Below, piece after piece: positions 13,202-19,549 of a DNA stretch of 19,549 nucleotides. Numbering within the stretch: the first letter of the stretch is position 1; the number at the start of each line of letters is the position of its first letter. Both the position numbers and the translations under genes were made by a program. The notes under the pieces are model-generated. The model saw nothing but the letters and a program-made list of their open reading frames with translations, did no database searches and had not been told where the DNA came from. Source of the DNA: JBBIRT01 sp037441725 (GTDB lineage: Bacteria > Desulfobacterota > BSN033 > UBA1163); contig JBBIRT010000061.1 in assembly GCA_037441725.1 (NCBI GenBank), positions 1-19,549 on the forward strand, written 5' to 3'.

Positions 13202-15256
13202 ATGATCTTAATCAAACCCGGAATGTCTCCTGCAGAGATTGTTCGGACCGTTCGTTCAACCCCTGGTGTCTTTTTTACCTCTACAGGAATGCGAGATGCG
13301 GGGCAGTCAGATTATAAAAACCGCTTAAGATTATTTGACCTCAAGACCCTTGCCCCCTACTACAATCGAATGGGGCTCTTCAGTGCTGAATGCCACGGGG
13401 GTGCCCGTTGGCATGTAGGAATTTTAAATCGAAGGGAAAGTCCTTTCGAAGAGATCGAAACCTTCAGAGAGCTGATGCCAAACGTCTTGCTCCAAACCCT
13501 GGTGCGAGAAACCAACCTGTGGGGATATCGCCCCTATCCAAAGAATGTCATTGAATATGTAGTCTCAAGGGTAGACATCGATGTCTGGCGATGCTTCTCC
13601 TTCCTCAACGATATCAGAAATATGCGTGCCATGGCTGAAGTGGTGATGAAAAGGGGAAAACTCTTTCAACCGGCCATCTCTTTTACCCAAGCCGAATGGA
13701 CTTCAAATGATTATTATTTAGAGATCGTCTCTGAAACGGTAAGCCTCTGTGGAGGAGTGGATGAGATGGTCCTATGTATCAAGGATATGGCAGGCGTGGG
13801 AAGCCCCAAGCGGGTTAAAACCCTGATTGATGCCATCCTTCAAAAATTTCCTGACCTTATCATCCAATATCACCGTCACATCACGGATGGATTGGCCATC
13901 CCTGCTATTATGTCTGCTGTTCAGGCCGGAGCTAAGATTGTGGATGTGGAGGAGGATTCCCTGACCCGATTTTATGGCCAAGCACCGATTCTGAGCTTAC
14001 AGGCCTATCTTGAGGAATCAGGGATTCCTGTCAATATTGATAGAACCCAAGCAGAATTGGCCGTCCAGAAGGTCCGTGAATGGATCGGCCAATATGAATG
14101 GGCAGAATCCCCATTTAAAGGATTTAACCACAATGTCTTGCAACATCGAATGCCAGGAGGAGCCTTTCCCAGCTCCTTCGAGCAGGCAAATCAGGGTGGG
14201 TTTCTCCATTTAATGCCATCGATCTTAAAGATGATGTCCCTCTACAACAAGATGATCCATTATTTTGATGTGACCCCTGGCTCCCAAATCACCTGGGTGA
14301 CCTGCAGCGGGATCATCAACCGATATGCAAAAGAAAAAGGGGAGGCAGGAGTGGCTCACATCCTAAAGCTCCTGACCAAATTTATTGAAGAAAAATCTCA
14401 GGCCTTCGAATCTATGTCTCCGACCGAGCAGGAAGAACTTCTCGACCTCTTTCAAAATGCACCTGGAGATTTTAAAAACCTCCTCTTAGGCGATTATGGA
14501 AAACTCCCCATGGGCTGGCCAGCGGATTGGATTTATCGGAGCGCCTTTGGGGATGAATGGGAATCCAAGATCAGAGAAAGGAAGGAACTTTCTCCTTTAG
14601 ATTCATTAGAGGATGAAGATCTCCCAAAACTCAGGAAAACCCTCTCCGAGAGGATTGGAAGAGAGCCCACTGAAGAGGAATTTATCCTCTACCTCATGCA
14701 TCCCAAGGACGCCATGGAATGGATCGAGTTTGTTGAAAAATATGGGGAGGCTCCATTGGTCCTTCCAACGAATGTGTGGAGGAATGGTTTAAAAAAACCT
14801 GGAGATAAAGTGGAATTTGAACTTCTCGGAAAACCTTATACTGTGGAATTGGTTTCAATAGGAGCAGAGCATGATGGTCTGATCCATGTGGTCATGAGGG
14901 TAAACAATAAAACCAGGCATTATACGGTGGAAACCCCAAAGGCGAAGAAGGTTGAGATCAGGATGGCTAAAGGCCCGGGAGATATTGGCGCACCCATCCA
15001 TGGCAATGTCTGGAGAATTGGAAACCCAGAGCGAGGCTCTCTCAAAGTAGGAGACATCGTTCACAAAGGCGAAGAAATTGCAAATCTTGAAGCCATGAAG
15101 ATGGAGAACGCAATCATGGCCCCTTTTGATGGACAGATCCTCGAGGTCTGCGTGAAACTCAATGACACAGTCCAGGAGGGTCAGCTTCTCTTCGTCCTCG
15201 AAAAATCAAAACCTAAATTGGACGATTCCAGAAATCTCTATGGAGAGCAGGGCTAA
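13202..15256 (+). CDS. pycB: Carboxyltransferase plus biotin-carrier subunit (PycB/OadA-like)
   Basis: A 684-residue protein. An HMGL-like carboxyltransferase barrel (about 1-290) is followed by the PYC_OADA conserved domain (about 300-560) and a C-terminal biotinyl domain with EAMKMEN; the biotinylated residue is Lys633. Metal and catalytic positions survive: Asp32 (MRDAGQS), Lys194 (IKDMAG), His224 and His226, and Thr228 (YHRHITDG). The surrounding motifs are unusual: RDAGQSDYKNR for RDAHQS..ATR, GGARW for GGATF, and HRHITDG for HTHDTSG. It is also longer than most PycB. With the upstream biotin carboxylase it most likely converts pyruvate to oxaloacetate. An oxaloacetate decarboxylase alpha role is less likely because no membrane beta/gamma subunits are nearby. 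AAGGAG (13188-13193) lies eight bases before the ATG. The stop is six bases from the stop of the convergent yihY-type gene. Confidence 0.85.
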   Translation: MILIKPGMSPAEIVRTVRSTPGVFFTSTGMRDAGQSDYKNRLRLFDLKTLAPYYNRMGLFSAECHGGARWHVGILNRRESPFEEIETFRELMPNVLLQTLVRETNLWGYRPYPKNVIEYVVSRVDIDVWRCFSFLNDIRNMRAMAEVVMKRGKLFQPAISFTQAEWTSNDYYLEIVSETVSLCGGVDEMVLCIKDMAGVGSPKRVKTLIDAILQKFPDLIIQYHRHITDGLAIPAIMSAVQAGAKIVDVEEDSLTRFYGQAPILSLQAYLEESGIPVNIDRTQAELAVQKVREWIGQYEWAESPFKGFNHNVLQHRMPGGAFPSSFEQANQGGFLHLMPSILKMMSLYNKMIHYFDVTPGSQITWVTCSGIINRYAKEKGEAGVAHILKLLTKFIEEKSQAFESMSPTEQEELLDLFQNAPGDFKNLLLGDYGKLPMGWPADWIYRSAFGDEWESKIRERKELSPLDSLEDEDLPKLRKTLSERIGREPTEEEFILYLMHPKDAMEWIEFVEKYGEAPLVLPTNVWRNGLKKPGDKVEFELLGKPYTVELVSIGAEHDGLIHVVMRVNNKTRHYTVETPKAKKVEIRMAKGPGDIGAPIHGNVWRIGNPERGSLKVGDIVHKGEEIANLEAMKMENAIMAPFDGQILEVCVKLNDTVQEGQLLFVLEKSKPKLDDSRNLYGEQG

Positions 15257-15262
15257 GAAAGG

Positions 15263-16099
15263 CTAAGCCCCTCTCCTCTTCTCCAACAAAAAAGTGATCT
15301 CCCCTCCGAGAAGGAGGATGGCCGAAGAATAATAGATCCATAGGAAAAAGATGGCCAGGGTGCTGAGAGAACCATAGACCATCGAAAACCTTCCCACATG
15401 GAGGATATACCAACTGAAGAGGTGTTTGGCCACCTCCCAGAAGAGGCTGGTAAAGAGAGCCGCCTTTAGAGCAGGTTTAATGAAAACCTTTCGATTAGGA
15501 ATGATCTTATAAATCAAGAAACACATTAAGAAGGTGAAGAAGAAAGGGATGACATATTTTAAGATGAACCGGAGCACCGAGATCATATTGAGAAAAGGAG
15601 TGGAATGGTAACCCTGGAGAAGGGTAATCCCAGAGGTCAAGGCCATACTGAGGAGTAAAAAGATCCCTGCCAGGAGGATCATGATGAGATCAATGGCTTT
15701 TCCTCGAAGGATACTTCGACCTTTCTTGACCTGGAAGATGATATTTAAGGCCGTTCTTAATGAACTGAACACCCAGGTAGATGTCCAGATCAGTCCTCCA
15801 ACTCCCAGAACGCCTACAATCTTTCGATCTTTGATGATCTTTAGGATGCTCTTCATGATTCTCGGATCCAAAGAAGGAAAGGCATTCTCAAAATAATGTT
15901 TGAGATGGGCCAACACCTCCTGATCACTATAGAGGTAAGTTCCCAATAATGCTAAAAGCAGGAGGAGAATCGGTACCAGGCAGATGAGAAATCCAAAGGT
16001 AATCCCTGAGGAGAGGAAAAATCCGTGGTTCTGATCAAATTTTTTAAATGCCTCCCAAAGAAGGCGAAATCTCTTTTTGAACTCCGTGGTCCAATCCAT
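15263..16099 (-). CDS. YihY/BrkB-family inner-membrane protein
   Basis: A 278-residue protein with about six membrane helices: about 27-55 (FFLSSGITFGFLICLVPILL), 94-112, 132-160, 172-205, 213-232 and 240-270. This is the size and plan of the BrkB/YihY family (PF03631), including the conserved VYGSLSTLAIFFLWIYYSS near the C-terminus. The name BrkB came from a Bordetella serum-resistance locus; the biochemical function is not established, and transport or envelope roles have been suggested. No Shine-Dalgarno sequence stands at a normal distance from ATG 16099 (AAGGGAG is about 19 bases away) and no better in-frame start was found. It is divergent from the kaiC operon. A promoter at 16332-16360 would give it a leader of about 225 bases carrying the inverted-repeat element at 16197-16262. 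Confidence 0.85.
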   Translation of the reverse strand: MDWTTEFKKRFRLLWEAFKKFDQNHGFFLSSGITFGFLICLVPILLLLLALLGTYLYSDQEVLAHLKHYFENAFPSLDPRIMKSILKIIKDRKIVGVLGVGGLIWTSTWVFSSLRTALNIIFQVKKGRSILRGKAIDLIMILLAGIFLLLSMALTSGITLLQGYHSTPFLNMISVLRFILKYVIPFFFTFLMCFLIYKIIPNRKVFIKPALKAALFTSLFWEVAKHLFSWYILHVGRFSMVYGSLSTLAIFFLWIYYSSAILLLGGEITFLLEKRRGA

Positions 16100-16196
16100 G
16101 GATTGACTCGATGAAAGACTCCCTTGATGATCCTAAGAGACCTCTCCAACCACCAGTTATTATATATATAACCTAAGCGATTTTTTTACTCTTCAC

Positions 16197-16262
16197 AAGG
16201 GGGGATAGGCCGAAAAGCCTTTTAGTGCGATCGCCTCTGGCGATTGGCGGGAAGACACCCCT
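16197..16262. ncRNA. Three-stem inverted-repeat element, candidate structured leader
   Basis: A GC-rich island in AT-rich surroundings can fold into a three-way junction. An outer stem pairs AGGGG (16198-16202) with CCCCT (16258-16262). A stem AGGC/GCCT (16207-16210, 16217-16220) has loop CGAAAA. A strong stem has ATCGCC/GGCGAT (16230-16235, 16239-16244) around TCT, extendable to 8 bp with one G-T pair. I do not recognise it as a known riboswitch class. It lies upstream of the kaiC promoter but inside the predicted leader of the minus-strand yihY-type gene, so a cis-acting role there is the simplest reading. A protein-binding DNA element is possible. Confidence 0.4.
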
Positions 16263-16273
16263 GCTTAATTCAA

Positions 16274-16304
16274 CGATTGAGCGAGGCATTACTCAACCCT
16301 ATCG
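16274..16304. other. Additional imperfect hairpin in the yihY-kaiC intergenic region
   Basis: TTGAG (16277-16281) pairs with CTCAA (16292-16296) around a 10-base loop, with outer CGAT/ATCG (16274-16277, 16301-16304) able to add pairs across an internal loop. It lies between the three-stem element and the overlapping promoters. Either transcript-leader structure or operator symmetry would fit. Confidence 0.3.
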
Positions 16305-16311
16305 ATTTTAG

Positions 16312-16339
16312 TTGATTTATTAGATCGAAAGGATATAAT
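16312..16339 (+). promoter_or_regulatory. Promoter of the kaiC-kaiB-sensor operon
   Basis: -35 TTGATT (16312-16317), 16-base spacer, perfect -10 TATAAT (16334-16339). Start expected near 16346, giving a leader of about 37 bases with AGGAG at 16374-16378. The -10 overlaps the -10 of the divergent promoter on the other strand. Confidence 0.65.
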
Positions 16340-16360
16340 GGATTCATAAATAATTCTCAA
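16332..16360 (-). promoter_or_regulatory. Divergent promoter toward the YihY/BrkB-family gene
   Basis: On the minus strand: -35 TTGAGA (16355-16360), 17-base spacer, -10 TATATC (16332-16337). Start expected near 16325. It shares bases with the -10 box of the kaiC promoter, so the two could not be occupied at once. Confidence 0.5.
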
Positions 16361-16382
16361 GTTAAATTCATAAAGGAGAAGG

Positions 16383-17903
16383 ATGATGGGAGAAAAGAAA
16401 GAAGGGAGAAATGGGATACTAAAAAAGAGTTTGACCCATATCCAGGGATTGGATTCCATTTTAAATGGAGGTTTTCCCACACAGCGGATGACCCTTGTGG
16501 TCGGTGAACCTGGAAGTGGAAAAACCGTCATGGGAATGGAGTTCCTCTACCATGGCGCCTTACATGGAGAACCAGGGATCTTCTTAGGTTTTGAAGAATC
16601 GGCCATAGGTCTCAGGGAAAATGCCCTTACCTTTGGCTGGAACTTTGGTTTCCTCGAGAAGAAACATCATCTCTTTCTTATGGAGGGCCGCATTGATCCT
16701 GAAATGGTCGTAAGTGGAAAGTTTGGGCTCAAACCAATGCTTTCGGTCATTTCAGGGAAAGCCAAAGACATGCGGGCCAAAAGGATTGTTTTGGATGCAT
16801 TGGATGTCCTCTTCCGCCTCTTCGATGATCCCCTGCAGATCCGTGCAGAACTCCATCAATTGAACCATTGGCTTTCACATTCAGGCCTGACTTCCCTGAT
16901 CACTCTCAAGCCAAAAGAGAGTCCTCCAGGGGTTCTCTTCCAGGATTTCTTTTATTCAATGGCTGACTGCGTCATTCATCTGGATGCAAGACTTTTTAAT
17001 CAGATCTCCACACGTCGACTCCGAGTGATCAAATATAGAGGATCGAGTTTTGGCAGAAATGAGTATCCATTTGTCATTACAGAGAAGGGAATTCGGACCA
17101 TCCCCATTACAGACTTCGAATTGAGACACCAACCATTTGGAGGCCGAATCTCATCAGGGATCAACCAGCTTGATTTATTATTAGGAGGGGGTTACCATAG
17201 GGCCTCTTGTATCCTTATTGCCGGAGAACCAGGAACAGGAAAGACCTTGCTGGTCTCAACCTTTGCTCAAAAGGTATGTCGTAAAGGGGAGAAGGTCCTC
17301 TATCTTAGCCTTGAGGAGTCTCCAGAAGCATTAATCCAAAATATCACCAGTGCTGGCATCCGCCTCAAACCATTTCTAAAAAACGGAAAGCTTCTGTGTA
17401 TGGGTTCTATGCCTGAGGCAACAGGAGCAGAGGAGCATCTCCTTCGAATCATGGACATCGTGGATAAGATAAAACCCCATCATATCATCATTGATGCCAT
17501 TTCCGCCTGTGAACGGATGGGAGGGAAGCCGGCGGCCTTTGAATTTTTAATGCGCCTTTTAAACTTCTTAAAAGAGCGGGGGATTACTACCATTCTGACC
17601 AACCAGACCTCTGGATCAAAGGCCCAGATGGAGATCTCAGGAAATGGTATCTCTTCCATGGTAGACACCGTCATTCTGATCGACTATATCCATAAAGAAG
17701 GAGAAACCAGTCGCACCCTTCAGGTTCTCAAATCACGGGGTTCTAAACATTCGAATCAGGTTCGTGAATTGAGGATTGAAGGGGATGGAATTCATATCCT
17801 CGATGTCTATGCAGGACCAAAGGGGCTTCAAACACCCAGGCAGGTCAAAGAGGCAAAGGATCCAATAGAACTTCTCCAAAGGATAAAAGGGGGGAAGAAA
17901 TGA
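16383..17903 (+). CDS. kaiC: KaiC-like two-domain circadian-type ATPase/autokinase
   Basis: A 506-residue protein with tandem RecA-like KaiC domains, close to the cyanobacterial KaiC length of about 519. CI (about 15-245) has Walker A GEPGSGKT (41-48), the Glu71-Glu72 pair and Walker B Asp138 (RIVLDALD). CII (about 250-475) has Walker A GEPGTGKT (281-288), Glu311-Glu312 and Walker B Asp371 (HIIIDAIS). The CII segment NGISSMVDTVILIDY aligns with the KaiC phosphorylation loop, giving Ser424-Ser425 where cyanobacteria have Ser431-Thr432, so autophosphorylation is plausible. The KaiA-binding tail of cyanobacterial KaiC is not recognisable, which fits the absence of kaiA. AGGAG (16374-16378) is four bases before ATG 16383 and seven before the next codon, also ATG; the second may be the real start. 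kaiB overlaps the stop by four bases. The role is probably timing or stress signalling rather than proven clock function. Confidence 0.92.
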   Translation: MMGEKKEGRNGILKKSLTHIQGLDSILNGGFPTQRMTLVVGEPGSGKTVMGMEFLYHGALHGEPGIFLGFEESAIGLRENALTFGWNFGFLEKKHHLFLMEGRIDPEMVVSGKFGLKPMLSVISGKAKDMRAKRIVLDALDVLFRLFDDPLQIRAELHQLNHWLSHSGLTSLITLKPKESPPGVLFQDFFYSMADCVIHLDARLFNQISTRRLRVIKYRGSSFGRNEYPFVITEKGIRTIPITDFELRHQPFGGRISSGINQLDLLLGGGYHRASCILIAGEPGTGKTLLVSTFAQKVCRKGEKVLYLSLEESPEALIQNITSAGIRLKPFLKNGKLLCMGSMPEATGAEEHLLRIMDIVDKIKPHHIIIDAISACERMGGKPAAFEFLMRLLNFLKERGITTILTNQTSGSKAQMEISGNGISSMVDTVILIDYIHKEGETSRTLQVLKSRGSKHSNQVRELRIEGDGIHILDVYAGPKGLQTPRQVKEAKDPIELLQRIKGGKK

Positions 17904-18220
17904 AAGGGGGAAAAAGAAACAGATCGAAAACTGCAGCTCCTTATCATCTCAGACTCTTCGTTGCAGGAGAAGAGCCAAACTCACGCAAGGCAAAAGAGAC
18001 TATCAAGAAGTTGTGTGAAACCCATCTCAAAAATAAATATAAAGTAGAAGTGGTAGACGTGTTAGAGGACTATAAAACGGCTTTAGAGAACAACATCTTC
18101 CTTGCTCCAACCCTGATGGTCATCTCCCCTCCACCCCCGGTAAAGATTATTGGTTCTTTAAATGATACCCGTAAGATTCTCGATGCCCTTGGACTTAGGG
18201 AATCTGAGGAGGAAACATGA
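17900..18220 (+). CDS. kaiB: KaiB-like protein
   Basis: A 106-residue thioredoxin-like KaiB homologue. The family core runs from about residue 15: LRLFVAGEEPNSRKAKETI, then VEVVDVLEDYKTALENNIF, LAPTLMVISPPPPVKIIG and the C-terminal LNDTRKILDALGL. In cyanobacteria KaiB switches fold to bind phosphorylated KaiC and to displace output kinases such as SasA. Whether this copy switches fold cannot be seen. A basic extension of about 14 residues (MKGGKRNRSKTAAP) precedes the core. The start ATG overlaps the kaiC stop as ATGA, with a G-rich stretch inside the end of kaiC serving as ribosome site. The stop overlaps the sensor start in the same way. The gene order kaiC-kaiB is the reverse of the cyanobacterial kaiBC order. 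Confidence 0.92.
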   Translation: MKGGKRNRSKTAAPYHLRLFVAGEEPNSRKAKETIKKLCETHLKNKYKVEVVDVLEDYKTALENNIFLAPTLMVISPPPPVKIIGSLNDTRKILDALGLRESEEET

Positions 18221-19549
18221 GGCAAAAGAAACCCACTTATAAAGAATTGGAGACCCGATTGGCTCAGGCAGAAGAGATCCTGGGAGCCATCCGTTCCGGA
18301 GAGATCGATGTGATCATTGGGGTAAAAAGTCCATTGGTGGTCAGGGCCAAAGCAGTGGAGCAGGCACTAAAAGAAAGTGAAGAGAAATATAGGTGTCTAA
18401 TTGAACAGTCCCTACAAGGGGTATTGATCCTTCAAGACTTTCGAATTGTCTTTGCAAATAAAACATCTGAAGAGATCACGGGATATACGATTGAGGAGTT
18501 GCTCTCCCTCTCTCCTGAAAAGGTGACCGCCCTTGTCCACCCTGAAGATCAAGCATTGGTCTGGGGGAGATTTCGAGAGCGATTGGCCGGGAAAACAGTC
18601 CCAGCCCATTATGAATACCGAGGCATTAGAAAGGATGGGTCAATAAGATGGATTGAGATGTTTGCAAGTTTCATAGAATATAATGGAAAGCCTGCTGTTC
18701 AGGCTGCGATTATAGATATTACACAGCAAAAGCAAACCGAGGTAGCCTTGAGGACCAGTGAGGCTCAACTCTCCAATGCATTAAGAATTGCTCATCTTGG
18801 CCCCTGGGAGTATGATGTGGCCAATGACATGTTTATATTTAATGATCCTTTCTATGCTATTTTTAGAACCACGGCTGAAAGGGAAGGAGGCTATACCATG
18901 TCCTCATCCCAATATGCTCAACGTTTTCTCCACCCTGAGGATCGACCAATAGTGGGAGAGGAAATTAAAAAGGCTTTAGAAGCCACTGATCCCTATTTCA
19001 GTCGCCAATTGGAGCATCGGATCATCTATGCTGATGGTGAGGTTGGTTATATTACCGTCCGTTTCTTCATTGTTAAAGATGATCAGGGACGTACGGTAAA
19101 AACCTATGGGGTCAATCAGGATATTACTGAGCGAAAGAGGGCAGAGGAATCCCTTCGGAAGAGTGAGGAACGTTTCCGGAACATCGCTGAAGCCACATCT
19201 GAATATATCTGGGAGACCGATGCCCAAGCACGATACTGTTATGGTACAGAAAGAATGGAAACTACTTACAGAAGATCTCTCTCAGATCTGATGGGACATA
19301 AGCCTTTCGATTTCATGCCTCCGGAGGAGGCAAGACGCATGCGTAGGTTGATAGCTGAAACGGCTCGGCAAAAACAGCCATTTCGTAACATAGAGCATCA
19401 GACATTAAGACCGGATGGTACGATATTTTGGCAACAGGTGAGTGGAATTCCCCTCATCGATAAGGAAGGAAATCTTGTGGGTTATCGTGGCACTGCCTCT
19501 GATATTACTGAACGGAAGAAGACCGAACAGGAGATGGCCTCCCTTCAGG
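18217..19549 (+). CDS. Multi-PAS sensor protein, probably a histidine kinase (3' end missing)
   Basis: 444 codons are visible and the frame is open at the window edge. A short N-terminal helix carries the motif AEEILGAIRSGEIDVII, common at the start of PAS-containing kinases. Three PAS/PAC units follow, at about 52-168, 183-305 and 316-433. Their C-terminal PAC ends are IIDITQQKQTE, GVNQDITERKRAE and TASDITERKKTE. There is no signal peptide or membrane segment, so it is probably a cytosolic sensor of redox, ligand or partner protein. The output domain lies beyond the window; a histidine kinase is likeliest, with GGDEF/EAL the main alternative. The ATG shares ATGA with the kaiB stop and GAGGAGG lies four bases upstream, so translation is coupled to kaiB. 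The context suggests a SasA-like or input partner of KaiC/KaiB. Confidence 0.85.
   Translation, partial: MRQKKPTYKELETRLAQAEEILGAIRSGEIDVIIGVKSPLVVRAKAVEQALKESEEKYRCLIEQSLQGVLILQDFRIVFANKTSEEITGYTIEELLSLSPEKVTALVHPEDQALVWGRFRERLAGKTVPAHYEYRGIRKDGSIRWIEMFASFIEYNGKPAVQAAIIDITQQKQTEVALRTSEAQLSNALRIAHLGPWEYDVANDMFIFNDPFYAIFRTTAEREGGYTMSSSQYAQRFLHPEDRPIVGEEIKKALEATDPYFSRQLEHRIIYADGEVGYITVRFFIVKDDQGRTVKTYGVNQDITERKRAEESLRKSEERFRNIAEATSEYIWETDAQARYCYGTERMETTYRRSLSDLMGHKPFDFMPPEEARRMRRLIAETARQKQPFRNIEHQTLRPDGTIFWQQVSGIPLIDKEGNLVGYRGTASDITERKKTEQEMASLQ

Noticed and set aside
13202..15256. Oxaloacetate decarboxylase alpha subunit as the primary call
   Set aside because: A dedicated biotin carboxylase gene precedes it and no membrane beta or gamma subunit is present, which favours an ATP-dependent carboxylase.
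15240..15270. GGCTAAG direct repeat and GGGCT/AGCCC symmetry at the convergent stops
   Set aside because: The arms are only 5 bp and no T-run follows on either strand, so a bidirectional terminator is not supported.
16159..16170. TATA-rich stretch as a promoter for the yihY-type gene
   Set aside because: A TATAAT can be read on the minus strand at 16159-16164, but the -35 position is a homopolymer run, so the 16332-16360 pair is the better candidate.
16227..16234. GCGATCGC octamer, the cyanobacterial HIP1 motif, close to a kai operon
   Set aside because: A single copy is explained by the ATCGCC/GGCGAT stem; HIP1 is meaningful only when highly repeated, so it is not evidence of cyanobacterial origin.

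Overview
The window is a 19.5-kb bacterial chromosome segment of moderate GC content, with tightly packed genes on both strands, E. coli-like sigma-70 promoters and AGGAGG-type ribosome binding sites. The proteins (two-subunit biotin-dependent carboxylase, divergent ~500-residue IMP dehydrogenase, BMP-type lipoprotein, KaiC/KaiB with a PAS sensor) suggest an environmental, probably anaerobic bacterium of Desulfobacterota/deltaproteobacterial type. That placement is an inference from protein flavour; there is no rRNA or other phylogenetic marker here. No tRNA, rRNA, CRISPR array, transposase or phage gene was seen.

Layout. 1-700: the 5' end of a BMP-family substrate-binding lipoprotein gene (minus) with a strong promoter and a hairpin in its leader, then a small helical histidine-rich protein gene (minus). 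700-2980: a promoter-driven SDR oxidoreductase (plus) converging on an M24 Xaa-Pro peptidase (minus). 2949-4512: a divergent IMP dehydrogenase whose promoter sits so close to the ATG that the mRNA should be leaderless. 4583-9635: three minus-strand membrane-protein genes, in transcription order a P-type cation ATPase, an MscS channel and an AI-2E-family permease. The last codons of the ATPase run through a fragment of a short dispersed-repeat-like sequence. Upstream of the ATPase is a degraded gene remnant. 10142-15256: the pyruvate node. Pyruvate kinase (minus) is divergent from a two-gene carboxylase operon (biotin carboxylase, then carboxyltransferase plus biotin carrier), probably a two-subunit pyruvate carboxylase. 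15263-16099: a YihY/BrkB-family membrane protein (minus). 16100-16382: a non-coding region with a three-stem inverted-repeat element and two divergent promoters whose -10 boxes overlap. 16383-19549: a kaiC-kaiB-PAS sensor operon (plus), each junction a 4-base ATGA overlap; the sensor gene runs off the window.

How the genes may work together. Pyruvate kinase makes pyruvate from PEP and the carboxylase would convert pyruvate to oxaloacetate, so one 159-bp divergent region could balance glycolytic and anaplerotic flux. The ATPase, MscS channel and permease form a plausible ion/osmotic homeostasis group. The kaiC-kaiB-sensor operon has no kaiA. It looks like a KaiA-independent timing or stress-signalling module whose output or input would be the PAS sensor protein. 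Its promoter overlaps that of the divergent membrane-protein gene. I regard this operon with its upstream structured region as the most interesting part of the window.
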